DNA of 64,000 bases from Absidia repens (taxonomy: Eukaryota > Mucoromycota > Mucoromycetes > Mucorales > Cunninghamellaceae). The notes beneath the pieces are model-generated. The model had not been told where the DNA came from and ran no database searches. It saw nothing but the letters and a program-made list of their open reading frames with translations. The position numbers were made by a program, and so were the translations under genes. The stretch is taken from assembly GCA_002105175.1 (NCBI GenBank), contig MCGE01000025.1, positions 124,001 through 188,000 on the forward strand, given 5' to 3'. Shown one piece after another: positions 11,270-23,999 of the stretch; the first letter of the stretch is position 1; every line of letters starts with the position of its first letter.

Positions 11270-12434
11270 CTAAGATGACTGTCTAAATAAAACAAAGGAT
11301 ACCAAGACAGAGATAAGGGCAATGGCAACAACCACGGGTAAAGGGACGCCATTCTTCTTGACCACGGCGGCATCAGGGGCACGGCACCTAAGAGTTTCCA
11401 GTTCATTTTTGTAAGCATCCAGTTCCAATCGAAGTTTGGATACTTCATCAGTTGCAAATTGTTCGGTATCAGATTTTTGGTGGGACACAACCGTAGATTC
11501 ACTAGGACTTCGTTCTACCACATTCTATTGAAAGAAACAAAAAAAAATCCAACCCAACCCAACCCCAAATAAAAAAATAAAAAAGAAAAAAGAAAAAGAA
11601 GGGAAAGACAGAGGACAAGTCAGGTAATCCCGTAAGAGGTCCGGTAAGCCCAAGTAAGTAATTTTAACTAAAATAAAATAAAAACACAGTATATATGTTT
11701 CATCATCACACCACCACCACCTTCCCCACTTGTTTTACCTTTTCATCATTTGCGCCAGCATAATCACATCGAAGTTTGATTTGGTTGATAGATCCCTTTG
11801 ACTTGGATTCCACATGTGCCCACTAAAGAATAATACACATAAAAAACATTTCGTTATGCTTCTATCAATCTGCCTATATGGCTATGAGGTACTGATGACT
11901 TACAAGATCGATCGATTCTAAAGATTTGAGTTCTTCAGTGATAGGAACGGATTGGACCAGGAATTTATCTTTGCATTTTTGATCCAAAGGAGGTTCTTCT
12001 TTGAATGGTTGAAGCATCACTACAAAAGTAACGGAAACAGGAGATGATTTATGAATATGACGTCAAGGAATTATCGTCTTTATTTACCTTGGATTTCCAT
12101 AGTTTCTCCGGCAGTTACAGTACCAGCATTGGGACGGACGCAATATAATTTGGGGGCAGTAGTTTTGACCTTGAAAGCAATATCATGATCACCAGAATTG
12201 CTAATGGTAAGTATCTCTTTGGACGTACGAGTCAAAGGACCTAAATGTATAAAGGAAAGTATTAGCCTTGTATCTTTTTTTTTCCATCACTTTATTCAGT
12301 TTATATGATTTGCTTATCCTATCTTTATCTATTCAATCCTCTCTGTTCCACAATGCCAAGTCTATATTACAAAATAACTCCTAATACTTACGTTTGAAGG
12401 TCAAGACTTCAGCGGGTTCGACGTGGACAGACAT
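11270..12434 (-). CDS. SCS2: VAP/Scs2 family ER tail-anchored protein (MSP domain)
   Basis: VAPs sit in the ER membrane and bind FFAT-motif proteins at membrane contact sites. Five exons: 12434..12392, 12240..12088, 12019..11904, 11822..11739 and 11524..11270, all with GTAAGT/GTAAAT-type donors. The N-terminus starts MSVHVEPAEVLTFKR and continues GPLTRTSKEILTISN and DIAFKVKTTAPKLYCVRPNAG, the classic MSP beta-sandwich that binds FFAT. Next come VMLQPFKEEPP and CKDKFLVQS, the usual VAP strands, then a short coiled coil (SKLRLELDAYKNELETLR). A C-terminal hydrophobic anchor (PLPVVVAIALISVLVSFVLF) ends two residues short of RQSS. Length (about 215 residues) and architecture fit the family fully. 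Confidence 0.9.
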
Positions 12435-12926
12435 ATTTATAATGAAATAGTTGAGAAAAAGTGCAAATGGGGAAGAAAGAAAGGGAAAATAAAAGAAGCG
12501 CTTCCTTTATTTTAACCATTTAAATGTCCGAAATCAAGTGCCCAATCATTATTTCCAAAAGTACCGTCCATATCAATAAGACCATGACTAAACCTTACTC
12601 CTTGTTTTATTACGGGAGTGTATACAGCGAAGATCGCCTTGAATAAAACGATACAAGTCGTGACAGTATAATGATTTTTTTTTTTTTTTTTGCAATAACT
12701 AAAAAATAGCCACATGCAGAGACTACGTAAACGGCATTTGAAATGGTTGAACTGGGGAGATTCTTATGCATGTGAAGAATTTTATTTTTTTTTCTCTGAC
12801 ACCTTTGGGTGGACATACAAAACGTGGGTGTGAGTACCACGTGAAGCTCCTTGTCTCAAAAGACAATAGACAATTGCTGCTTGAACGAATTGCTTTTGAA
12901 ATGCTGCCAATTCTCTCACAGGCTGG
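12435..12926. other. Intergenic, nothing recognised
   Basis: VAP promoter side. A T run lies at 12667-12681. Short minus-strand frames (12512-12840) contain poly-Lys from the T runs and are not believable. Confidence 0.5.
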
Positions 12927-13089
12927 TCAGTTACTGTCTAAATAGTTTTCTTCTTTCATGCCTTCTTTGAAAATTGACCAAGGAAAATCCAGTTCCTGAG
13001 CAATGAAAAAAATTGCCTCCAAGTCGTCTTCATTAAAGTATGTAAAACTTGGTACCATGAAAACTGGGATCGTCTGCTCTTCGACTTTG
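12927..13089 (-). CDS. Candidate 3' exon of a small unknown gene
   Basis: After an acceptor (TTATGTAG) on the minus strand, an open frame reads KVEEQTIPVFMVPSFTYF, then NEDDLEAIFFIAQELDFPWS, and ends KEGMKEENYLDSN at a stop at 12927. The composition is natural, with mixed charged and hydrophobic residues and no homopolymer coding. An upstream ATG at about 13170 on the same strand begins MMEINIVFGDKD, but no convincing donor joins the two. I recognise no family. It lies head-to-head with THI6, so any transcript would start in or near the THI6 promoter. It could be a short gene or the relic of one. Confidence 0.35.
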
Positions 13090-13339
13090 CTACATAAAAA
13101 ATAAAATTATGTATAATAAAGTGACATTAGAGTCTTTATCACCGAAAACAATGTTGATCTCCATCATTTCGCCTAAAAAAAAAATCAGTCAGGTGCAGGC
13201 TGCACTCAACAGCAAGTGACCATATCCCAAATCTGTGATTTTCCGCGCGGCGTTAGAAACTTTAATCTGTGATGTTAAGTTTTTTGTTGAGTTAATTTTT
13301 TTTTTTTTTAATACTTTTCGAGTTTTACCACTATTAACA

Positions 13340-15311
13340 ATGGCCAACCACAAATGTGTAGACTATAGTTTATATCTTGTCACTGATAGCTCACTTGTAC
13401 CTTCTAATGCAACACTTCTTGGGCAAATAGAAAAGGCATTACTTGGAGGCGTGACTTTGGTCCAACTGCGAGAAAAAGAAATGGATACGGGCCCGTTTAT
13501 TGAATTAGGAAAAAAGGTCAAAGCGTTGACACAAAAACACCAAGTTCCACTTATCATTAACGATCGCCTCGATGTGGCTCTTGCTATTGATGCCGACGGT
13601 GTCCATATTGGTCAAGACGACATGCCTTTGGTGGAAGCGCGGAAGATTCTGGGTCATGACAAGATTATTGGTGTGTCCTGTAACAACGAGGAAGAAGCGA
13701 AAAAGGCCGTAGAAGAAGGAGCTGACTACCTTGGTATCGGTGCTGTTTGGTTTACTTCGACAAAGTCTTTGAAAAAGCAACCCTTGGGCGTATCTGGTGT
13801 CCGACGTATGTATAAGAGGATAGAGAAGATATATAGATGGTTTGCTCACATCAATATAATTCTTTTGTTTTGTAGGTATCCTGGAGTCGATTGATGGCTA
13901 CAATGGCTATTCTGTTGCTATTGGTGGAATCAATTTAAACAATGCGAAAGAATTAATGGTGGGTGGAAGCACGAAAGGTAGCACTTGTACTTTGAATGGA
14001 TTAGCTATTGTATCTGCTATTATTGGTGCCTCGGATCCGAAGGATGTGTGCGAAAAGTTTACTTCTATTCTGAAGGAATCGACAAAGAGTCTTCATCAGG
14101 CTGATCGTAATACGGTGGACGCTATTCTGACTCACTGCTCTAAAGCGATTAAAAACGTCATGACGGCAACACCCATGGTACATCATATTACAAGTACGTA
14201 CTTTATGTCGTTTGCGGTTTTTGGTTGCTAATTATATATTCTTCTTTGTAGACAACGTGGTGATCAACGACAATGCAAATGCGACCTTGGCTGTAGGTAA
14301 GATTTTTATGGTGTATAAAATACTCAATTTCAATGTATATAGGTGAATTTTTTATTTTGACGATCTGACTTTTTTACGTATTATAGGAGCATCGCCCATT
14401 ATGTCTACCAATCGAGTGGAAATGGAAGAATTGGCAAAGATGAATGGGGCGATGGTACTGAACATGGGAACTCTGAATGATATCGATACCATGATTCTGG
14501 CAGCTCAAGCAAACAATCGATATGGGAACCCAGTGGTACTTGATCCCGTTGGTGGTGGTGCTACAACATTTCGAAAAGCAGTAGTACAGCGGTTTATCAA
14601 CGAAGCTCGAATGACAATTATCAAGGGCAATGGCGGTGAAATTCTATCCATGGCGAATCGCGGTGGACGTAGCCGTGGTGTGGATTCTTTGGGAAATGTT
14701 GATGAACAAACCGCCGTATTGGCTGTGAAGGAGTTGGCTCAAAAGCATCGTAAGTTAGAATAGAAAAGGGGGTGGATCCAAAACAAAAACAAAAGCTGAG
14801 ATGTCAATTATTTTTAGAATGTATTGTGGCAATGACTGGACCTATTGACTACGTCTCCGATGGTGTAAGAACGTATGCGATTCATAATGGCGATCCTATA
14901 TTGGCATGTATTACTGGAAGTGGGTGCATGGTTACTTCTATTGTTGCATGCTTTGCAGCTGGTAAGATTGAAGGGCGATGTCTAATCATGGAAACATCTA
15001 TTCATTATCATTTATTATTATTACTATTATTATTATTATATAGCAAACCGATCAGACTACTTGCTCGCTACCATGATTGGGTGAGGATGGAAAAACGAGA
15101 AGATTTATTTTTCTTCCTTGTACTAATTTTATTATTTTTATTATTTGATAGTATTCTCACTGTGAATATTGCATCTGAACTAGCAATGCAACGTCAAGAA
15201 GTTCGTGGGCCTGGTACTTTTAGATCAGCTTTAATTGACGAACTATATAATATTACTCACAAGTCCCCTGATGCCTTACTACAATTTGCAAACATTCGAT
15301 ACATATCTTAG
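13340..15311 (+). CDS. THI6: Bifunctional thiamine phosphate synthase / hydroxyethylthiazole kinase
   Basis: The N-terminal half joins HMP pyrophosphate to thiazole phosphate to give thiamine phosphate; the C-terminal half phosphorylates hydroxyethylthiazole. Seven exons: 13340..13805, 13876..14193, 14252..14296, 14387..14749, 14818..14961, 15044..15080 and 15152..15311. The start chosen is MANHKCVDYSLYLVTDSS; the open frame upstream includes poly-Phe from a T run and is rejected. ThiE motifs: TLVQLREKEMDTG, LIINDRLDVALAIDADGVHIGQDD (phosphate and Mg2+ site) and GIGAVWFTSTK. ThiM motifs: PMVHHIT.NNVVINDNANATLAVG, GNPVVLDPVGGG, IIKGNGGEI and ITGSGCM, with the catalytic Cys. Length, about 510 residues, fits yeast Thi6. 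It converges on THI20, the enzyme that makes its pyrimidine substrate. No TPP riboswitch motif is seen around its start. Confidence 0.95.
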
Positions 15312-15849
15312 ATGGTGATATAGTCCATTAGTTTACCTGCAGTATTAGATCCCTTTTTTTCATATTATCATTGTTTGTTAGTTATTTATTTTCTGACCAA
15401 ATAAACATTATGGGTTTTGGGAAATTATAAATTTACGGGTTTTGATATGATATCAGGGTTATTTTTGTTAATACGGCGGTTTTGATGGAATCAGACTGGG
15501 TGACTCCATATTTCGCATGTTGGTGAATAGCACTGCGAGCTCTAAGTAAGCTGAAAAAGATGATGGTATTATTTCTGCTCGGTGCACATGAATTTTTATT
15601 ACCATCGACTCAAATGAAATGACGGTGATCGTGGATTCATGTTAGAACTTGAGTTAGGGGCATTTTGAAAAAATGTAACACAAGCAAGCAGGAGGAACCC
15701 TTTTCTGTTGGATTTTGTATGATTTGATCAGCCTTCATCTTGAGATACCCTTATTAGCTTACCATGTTTTAGTTGTCATAGTTTTTAGGTATACAATAGG
15801 AGCCTACAATAACTATATCAGCTCCTCTGGAACCTCCTTTGTGCTTCAG
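15312..15849. other. Intergenic between THI6 and a repeat
   Basis: AT-rich. The AATAAA at about 15399 would suit THI6 polyadenylation. No gene is seen. Confidence 0.5.
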
Positions 15850-16380
15850 TCAAAACCACAGCTAGAGGCCACGAAACTTCATTCAAATCCCGCCAACGTG
15901 AATTTATTTTCTGCGCTCTCTTTCTTTTCATTTTCTTTTTCATCTTCACCATTCAACTTTTTTGAGGTTACGATGATCTTAGATTAGTATTAGGACTAGT
16001 TTAGAAGCGTTTTCAGATAAGGGATTTCAATAAGCATGGGGAAACCCTTTCATTTTGTTACCAGATTTGGACAACCATTATCTGATTCAATGGAGTCTTC
16101 ATTAGTATAGTTTGGTCTAGTTTTAGTTCGTCCATAATTTGTATCTATTATTTGAATAAAATATGTGTTTCCTTACATGCCTCAATTCTCAATGCCCCGT
16201 TAGTCTCCCTCACGTCTTGTGCTATAGAATCGTATTTTGCTACTATCACCCCCTTTTGATTAGTGAAGACCCTTATTGTGTTTCAATAACAGATGCCCCT
16301 TTAGTCTCTCTCATGACTTGTGCAGTACTGTATATTAGATCTTTTTTTTTTCTTTTTTGGTCCCTTTAGATGGCGTTGAC
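15850..16380 (+). repeat. Dispersed repeat family, copy 2
   Basis: Plus-strand copy. Landmarks in order: TTTTTCATCTTCACCATTCAAC, GGACTAGTTTAGAAG, CATGGGGAAACCCTTTCATTTTG, GTCTAGTTTTAGTTCGTCCATA, TGAATAAAATATG, and TTAGTCTCCCTCACGTCTTGTGC. The same landmarks occur in the same order near 62.6-63.2 kb. There is no long ORF. It sits between the two thiamine genes. Confidence 0.6.
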
Positions 16381-17100
16381 CAATCTTTAGAGCTGTCATC
16401 CGTTTCCCTCATACTACTTCCATTAAATTCCTTGTTACAGAGGAACCTTCGTCTTTAGTTTAGAGTACACCGATATACTTCAAATAAAATATGTAATAAA
16501 ATATGCCTTTTTATTACCCATAATTTGACCCTTTATATAATGAGCAAAGTCGTTGTTGTGGCTATTTTGTGAGTATCCTATCAAATCCCACCCAATATGC
16601 CCATTTTTCTCTCAGAACCTCCAACACTTTGGCCACGGTGCTACGCAACTTGTTATAACCTCTCAGTAGACTCGACATGTTGTCTCATATATATCCAATG
16701 AACTATTTTCCTCGTGTATGGTGCAATAAAAAAAATACAGAGCTATTTTAATCTTGTCATAATAAACCTATACACCTATTGTTATTATATAGTCAATACC
16801 CAGCTCCAAGTCAAACAATGCCAAAATCCAAAAATAATATAAAAATCCCGAATTTTCTAAAATTATAATGGAGCACGAGTTGGTTTATTTAAATGTAGTT
16901 AAAAAAAAAAACCAACAACAACAATAGATGAATAGAAATAAAAAATAAGAATGAGAAAAAAACACATATATTAAACTAAAGGTAATATGCTAAATTAAAT
17001 GTGATATGGAGTAGATGAATGTGGGGATGATGTGAAAACTAACCGATTTGGAGTTTTGGATGATCAAATTTATCCTATATAAATTACTGATATGTACACG

Positions 17101-17133
<33 letters not shown>

Positions 17134-17401
17134 TACACCTCTTGCTCCACCTCTCATACCACTCTCATCGTAATCTATCCAGATCATCTTCTTGCCCTTC
17201 TTATTTGTAGTATGTTTCTTTGCTAAAGCAACATCAGTGAAGTCATTTGAGGTTTTTAAGGTCGATTTTATTATTCATATAAAAAAGTAAAGAGACAAAA
17301 GTAAAGTAATAAAAAAATGGAATGAGATTCTAGAGGTGGTTTGAAAATAATGGGGGGGTGTAGAAAGATAAATATCCGGAGGTTCAAATGCATGATAAAC
17401 T
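16381..17401. other. Intergenic with AC/AG microsatellite
   Basis: A (CA)n(GA)n microsatellite lies at about 17099-17133. AATAAA-like signals on both strands would serve the convergent thiamine genes. No gene is seen. Confidence 0.5.
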
Positions 17402-19532
17402 CTAATTCATGTTGAGGCCCATATCCCAAAATTGGATTTCAAGTCGAGTTCCTTGTTCAAAGATATCACACACTTCCCTGAATCTTGTAGGCGAGGTGGA
17501 AATGCTGTGTATTGCAAGTTCTTCCATCAATTCTATACGTTCATATATAAAAGAAGTTTTTAGTTAAATGTGTTCAAAATATCCAATTGCCTATGTATGT
17601 TTTTACCTTTTCCAACCTTTACAGCAGTCTGATAATCGTCTTCGGCGTAGTTAGAAATCCATTTCCAATAGGGGTTTCCTTCTCGTTTCGTTGCAGGATC
17701 GTTGAATAACTTCATTCCAATGTCACCATAGCCAAGTAAACAGGGAGCCATTGCCGCTTGTAGATCGATCTGATCACCACTAGCCCCTAATATCATGCAC
17801 CTTCCGTTTTAGTCTTATTGCCTTGTTTGGTTTATTATCGTTTTCAGCTATTTTACCTTTATCCAATACAAATCTAGTATAGGCTATATTGAAGACACTT
17901 TCGGGAGTTGCCAATACTTCTTCTTTGCTGATTCCCCATTGTTCACAGTACTGAATAACGAATGTAAAAATAATAATAAAAAAGGGTCAGTGCACGCTTG
18001 AGAAATAAGGTATTGCATCTTTTTTCCTTCTTTTTTTTAGCATACTTTCAGATGTAATTGCATTTCATGATGGATGTGAAGGACGATTTTGGCATTTGCT
18101 GCACACATATCGATGGTTTTGGCTATAATAATAAGTAACGCATAGTGTCAAAAAAAAGCTGAGTTCCAATTTACAAAAATCCATTCATTTTCATTACATT
18201 TATAAGCAGCCAAGGCAGCGCTCCGGGCATAATTGACAAGGTAAAGATAGTCCTGCTTGATGTAGTAGATAAAAGAGTCCCTGGGTAATGTGCCATCAGC
18301 CATACCACGTACAAAAGGATGATCGATAAATTGATTCCAAAGGCCTTCAGGAAGAGCATCCAGCATGGCGTGGACAAAGCTTTTTCTATAAGGTATATTA
18401 ACATTTTACAAAATCAATACAGTGGATTATGTTCTTTTTTTTTTTTTTTTTTTTTTTTTTACCCAGTATATGGCATCCATCGAAGATTATGGAAGTGATT
18501 TACAGGTCCAGATCCACTTCCCACACTTTCCATAGACGTAGCGATAGCATCTTGAATATATGTGGTTGCAGTTTTTATGGCTTGATGGGCTAATCGGCAA
18601 CAGAGAATATATATATATATATATATAAGTTTAGCAAGTCTGATTTGACATCCTACAACTCGCCCCTCATGATATCATTCATAACGTTTTACTTACTATC
18701 AGCACCTTTGGCAAGTTCGGATGCAATGGCAGCAGATAATGTACATCCAGTTCCATGGGTGTTTAAAGTGTCCACAAAGTGATTCATGAGTTCAGTAACT
18801 TGATCAGTAGTGCTATCATAGAGGACATCCACAACGCATTTCGAACCATTTCTCGTCTGAGGCAAATGACCACCTTTCAACAACACAAATGTAGGACCAT
18901 ATTTGGCAATTTCCCGAGCTGCAGCATGCATATCTTCCACCGAATGAATGCCATTTTTCCAGGTCGATGATAATAAGACTTCTGCTTCCGGTACATTGGG
19001 TGTCAGAATGTAAGTAATGGGGAGTAAGTCTTGGATAAACGCTTCGACTGCTTCTTTGGGTAGCAAGCGAGATCCACTTGTAGATACCATGACCGGATCA
19101 ACTACTACGTGACGGGACGATTCAGGGAATTCTTTCAACGTTGCTGACACTGCTGAGATAATAGCTGCTGAAGAAAGCATGCCGGTTTTGATAGCATCGG
19201 CACCAATGTCACTTAACACCGACCGTATTTGCTGCTGGACAAACTCTGCTGGTAGTTCGTGGATTCCATCAACGCCTTTTGTGTTTTGTGAAGTGATCGA
19301 CGTCAACACAGAGGTTGAATATACTTGCAGTGCTGCCATGGTTTTGATGTCTGCTTGAATGCCTGCACCCCTTAGTTTTCATGAATAAACGAGAAAAGTA
19401 AGTGAGTTTACTTGAGTATGCAAGTAGCTACCATATAATAATTTTTATTTTATAAAATTATATTTCTATATCTTACCCTCCACTATCACTGCCAGCAATA
19501 GTTAAAGCTTTTGGAATTTTGGCGGAAGTCAT
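17402..19532 (-). CDS. THI20: HMP/HMP-P kinase fused to TenA thiaminase II (Thi20-type)
   Basis: Phosphorylates hydroxymethylpyrimidine twice (ThiD half); the TenA half salvages degraded pyrimidines. Eight exons; the borders 19532..19477, 19370..18697, 18589..18463 and 18385..18198 are clear, followed by four smaller ones (around 18125, 17950, 17790 and 17535) ending at the stop at 17402. The ThiD part opens TSAKIPKALTIAGSDSGGGAG (substrate glycine loop) and has IKTGMLSS, VVVDPVMVSTSG, LLKGGH and NTHGTGCTLSAAIA, with the anion-hole GTGC. The TenA part has VNHFHNLRWMPYTG, FIDHPFVRGMADGTLP, YYIKQDYLYLVNYAR, the putative nucleophile Cys in AMAPCLLGYGDIG, and the closing RLEIQFWDMGLNM. Size (about 520 residues) and domain order match yeast Thi20. 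It converges on THI6. Confidence 0.95.
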
Positions 19533-20443
19533 TTCGAAGTTGATATTTAATAGAAAGACAAATGAAAACGAAAACAAAAAAGTTAGTGGAAAAAATGGGG
19601 TAGACAGCGGAAGTTTAATTTTGACTATGTCGGAGCGCAACTAACAGTAGTTTACGGTGCAGACAACCAAAATCTAGGTTGCATCCTTCCTGCCGACCTT
19701 TTTTTTCGCCAATGTTGCAACTCTTACTTCTACCATAAAGCCGGATTACGCTTTGGCCAATCACATCAATCTGGATCACTACATTCACCATTGTGCCACC
19801 GAAAGTAAGAGAGAGTCGAGACTTCAGTGACTAGGCACCAAAAATAATTATTAGCCTCGATATACTGTATACATGTTTCTATTTTGATAAGGAATATATC
19901 GTGTTGACAGAATCCTGGTACTACGAAAATATTTGGATGGACATGTGGAATTGGAGTGAAAAATGTCAGGTGAGTAGATTTTGTGCCATGGCGGCTTGGG
20001 CAATTTTAACGATTCAGGAACCATATAACTTGGATACAAAGAGACATATTTTCTAGTAGAGAAAAACTAGCATGTCATCGGTCTCCTCAGTAATGATAAA
20101 GTTGGTTGAAGGATGGAAGTTAGCAGGCTATACACAACGAAGTATGAGCTCGTCGGTTTAATTTAGCTGATTGGCTGTTGCAAGCGGCGTCACTGAATTG
20201 AAAGGGCGGGATTTTCCAAATTCATTTTCTCCTTTTTCTTTCTTCGATTACACAGCCATCTTTTTTTTTTTTTTTTTTTTTTGTCCCTTCGTTTCATCTA
20301 CTTGGAATTATATATACTATAGTTTGATTCCTTTTGGAGCTCTAATTCCCTCAAATATCTTCCTTCAAGGCTTCTTCTTTCGTTGAAATCACTATTTTCT
20401 AAACGAATTCTCATCCTTTCCCACCTTACCCTTTTGATGGACA
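19533..20443. other. Divergent promoter region of THI20 and PMR1
   Basis: About 0.9 kb separates the two start codons. CCAAT-type strings occur (GCCAAT near 19709, TTGGCCAATCAC near 19752, GATTGGC near 20169), and a 23-base T run starts near 20260, with a TATATATACTATA stretch near 20310. No thiamine riboswitch core (CTGAGA paired with an ACCTGATCTGG-like arm) is seen. Confidence 0.5.
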
Positions 20444-23400
20444 ATGTCAACACTTGGACTGTTACAAACGACGCCGTCAGCAAAAGCAGCAAGACAATCA
20501 GTTCAACAGGTAGCATCTGATTTCAACACTCATTTGTCAAGGGGACTTCACCATGACGACGTTGTTGGTCTACGAGCCATTTACGGATGGAATGTACTTG
20601 ATAAAGAAGAAGACGAGACCATGTTTGCGAAGTTCCTGAAGTCATTCAGCGAAAACCCTCTCATCTTGCTGCTTCTTGGATCTGCTGTTGTTTCGTTATT
20701 GATGGGACAGATGGACGATGCCATTAGTATCACAATGGTAACAAAAAAAAACAGGAATATATTTACAAACTTACATGCACTGTTCCCATCTCTAATCTCT
20801 ATTCTCTAATCTGTAATCTAGGCCATTCTCATCGTGGTGACAGGTACGAAAGTAAATTTTCTTGGTTGTCATAGCGATACTTACCATTATCTTCGGCTTT
20901 ATTTTGTATTTTAGTGGCCTTTGTTCAAGAATACAAATCAGAAAAATCATTGGAAGCTTTGAACAAGCTGGTGCCTCACTATTGTCATTTAGTAAGGTAA
21001 AGTCCAGTAGTACGACGGATATACTGGCATGATGCCACAGACTCTATACTAATTCCAATTCATTCTATCTAGAGATGGACAACTAGCAACAATACTTGGT
21101 AACGATCTTGTTCCTGGTGATTTGGTTCAATTTGGCATTGGTGATCGGATCCCAGCGGACTGCCGTCTAGTGACAGTAAGTATACTTAAAAAAAGGAACG
21201 CCTTTGTTGGTCTACTTATTCACGCCACTTTTTAATTTCTTTGAGGCTGTGGATCTTGAAATTGATGAATCGAATTTGACAGGTGAAAACAAACCTCGAC
21301 GCAAATTGGTTAATGCTTTGACAACGCAAAATGAATTGGCATTATCAGAACGGGACAACATCGCTTTCATGGGAACATTGGTGCGAAATGGTAAAAGAAA
21401 AAAAGATGCAGGGAAAAGAAGAAATTGGAAATTAATTATGAACTACTTATCATCGTATAGGACATGGAACAGGTGTGGTAGTTGCAACCGGAAAATCCAC
21501 AGAATTTGGCCATGTGTTTGAATTAATGCAAGAAGTGGAAGTACGCAAAACCCCGTTACAAATCAGCATGAATGAACTCGGAAAGCAATTGTCAATCTTC
21601 TCTTTCGGTGTCATTGGTGTCATAGTGGTCATCGGTCTTTTACAAAAACGAAGTTGGCTGGAGATGTTTACTATTGGAGGTAAGAGTGTATTTTCCCCAC
21701 AGTCTAATAGTGGGTTATTAAGGCCTCGTTTGTGGTGTTTTATTATATATTTTTAGTCAGTCTGGCCGTAGCTGCTATTCCTGAAGGACTGCCCATCGTT
21801 GTTACTGTAACCTTAGCTCTCGGTGTCATTCGAATGGCAAATCGCCGTGCTATTGTCAAACAATTACCATCTGTTGAAACTCTCGGATCTGTGAATATAG
21901 TCTGTGCGGATAAAACTGGTAATGTCAAAAGAAATAGTTATAAAATATTATGTATTTGTATGTGTTGGCTTTTTTATTTATTTGTTTTTGCAATAGGAAC
22001 TCTGACTTTGAATCAAATGACGGTGACCAAAGTATTTACCTTACAAAATCAATCTGTCTTCGACTATGAACACACTATTCCAACCCGATTCCCTGCTGCT
22101 TTACGTCAAACTCTCCGAATTGGAAACTTGTGCAACAATGCCGCTATTAGTGAGGATGGAAAATACATTGGCCAACCTACCGATATTGCCCTTCTTGATG
22201 TGGTTATCCGAAGTGGATTCCAAGATGAACGCCTGGTAAGAAATTTAATCATCAATATTAGATTTATGTTTTATCCCTCATATATTGTGTTTAATTAATA
22301 GACACACGAACGACAACTGGAAGTGCCCTTCAACTCGGATCAAAAATACATGTCAGTCACTTGCAAGGATTTGAATGGATATCGCCGCAACTACGTGAAA
22401 GGGGCAACCGAAGTGATTTTGGATAGATGCACCACCTACTACGCCTCTGATCAAGAACAACTCAGTTTTACAGCTAGCGACAAAAACGAAGTTCTTCGTC
22501 ATGCATCAGCAATGAGCTCTCACGGTCTTCGTGTGCTTGCGACAGCATTTGGTATAGACGATCAAAATTTATGTTTCACTGGCTTCCTCGCAGTGTATGA
22601 TCCTCCACGGTCCACGGTGGCTTCAGCAATTCAAGATTTGGTACAAGGTGGTGTCAAGGTATCTATGATCACTGGCGATTCCGAAGGCACGGCTACTTCT
22701 ATTGCAAGACGACTTGGAATCCCTCTCAATGCAAAAGGTGGATGTTTGACTGGCAAGGAAATTGAACTCATGACGGAACGGCAGTTACAGGAAACCATTC
22801 ATTCGGTCTCAGTCTTTGCAAGAACAACTCCAAAACATAAACTGGCTATTGTACGTGCCTATCAAGCAACCGGCGCCGTGGTGGCAATGACAGGGGATGG
22901 TGTCAACGATGCTCCGGCTCTTAAAATGGCGGATATTGGTATTTCTATGGGAGCAAGTGGTACTGACGTCTCTAAAGAAGCTGCTGATATGATATTGGTG
23001 GACGACGATTTTTCGACTATACTGAACGCCATTGAAGAAGGTAAGTTATATTCAAGGATACCAAAATAAAATGATGGCTTACCCTTGTTTTTTGGTTTCT
23101 ATTCTTTCAATAAATAGGAAAGTCTATTTTTTACAACATCCAAAATTTTTTGACTTTTCAACTCAGTACCAGTGTATCGGCGCTTTCTTTGATTGCTTTG
23201 AGCACTTTATTTGGTTTGGCTACACCTTTGAATGCAATGCAAATTTTGTGGATTAGTAAGTTCGGAGAACAGATTGACGTTGGAAATATAACATGGTAGT
23301 CTTTCGTGTATTTACATGATTATGACTTGTAGATATTATCATGGATGGACCTCCGGCGCAATCGCTTGGAGTTGAGCCTGTGGATCCTGGCATCATGAAA

Positions 23401-23999
23401 AAGCCTCCGAGAGCAAGATCGGCCAATATCATTACAAAAAGATTGATATCGAGGGTATTGACTGCGGCTGCTATTGTTGTTATCGGCACCTTATCTGTGT
23501 ATATCAGTGAACTTGATGATAATGGACCAACTAGACGGGGCACAACTATGGTAAGCTGGATACACAAAATCACTTCTCAAAAATAACGCTGACACTCGCT
23601 TTATTCATTCTAAAAATCTCGTAGACTTTTACAACTTTTGTATTCTTTGACATGTTTAACGCTTTGGCGTGTAGATCAGAAAAACAATCCATTTTCAAAA
23701 TTGGCTTATTCTCCAACCGAATGTTTAATCTGGCGGTCGGCGGATCCATCCTTTCTCAACTACTTGTGATCTACCTACCCTTCTTTCAAAATATCTTTCA
23801 AACTGATGCCTTGTCCCTTTACGACCTTGCCAAAATCACCCTGTTGACCAGCTCTGTGTTTGTTGTGGATGAAATCAAGAAATATATCTCTGCTCAAGGT
23901 ATCACAGTGAATCATGGTGCTCATGGTAGCCATAAAAATCCCTTCAAATATCACTTGGAACGCCATGATCATGTAGATGCTGCCTTTGATCAAGTTTAG
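20444..23999 (+). CDS. PMR1: Golgi Ca2+/Mn2+ P-type ATPase (SPCA)
   Basis: Pumps Ca2+ and Mn2+ into the Golgi lumen. Twelve exons are read: 20444..20737, 20822..20843, 20915..20996, 21073..21175, 21246..21390, 21461..21679, 21757..21918, 21997..22235, 22302..23040, 23118..23255, 23333..23550 and 23625..23999. The N-terminal cation-ATPase domain ends [17 protein letters not shown]. The first membrane pair is [33 protein letters not shown] is the TGE loop; [19 protein letters not shown] is the M4 ion-site helix; [13 protein letters not shown] holds the phosphorylated Asp; [11 protein letters not shown] and [22 protein letters not shown] form the P-domain hinge. The [12 protein letters not shown] helix (M8 side) is typical of SPCA pumps. 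Length, about 910 residues, fits Pmr1 and is well below plasma-membrane pumps. There is no C-terminal calmodulin extension. Confidence 0.95.

Noticed and set aside
13100..13340. TPP riboswitch upstream of THI6
   Set aside because: Neither the CTGAGA block nor an ACCTGATCTGG-like arm is present; a CTGAGA at about 14795 lies in an intron without the other conserved parts.
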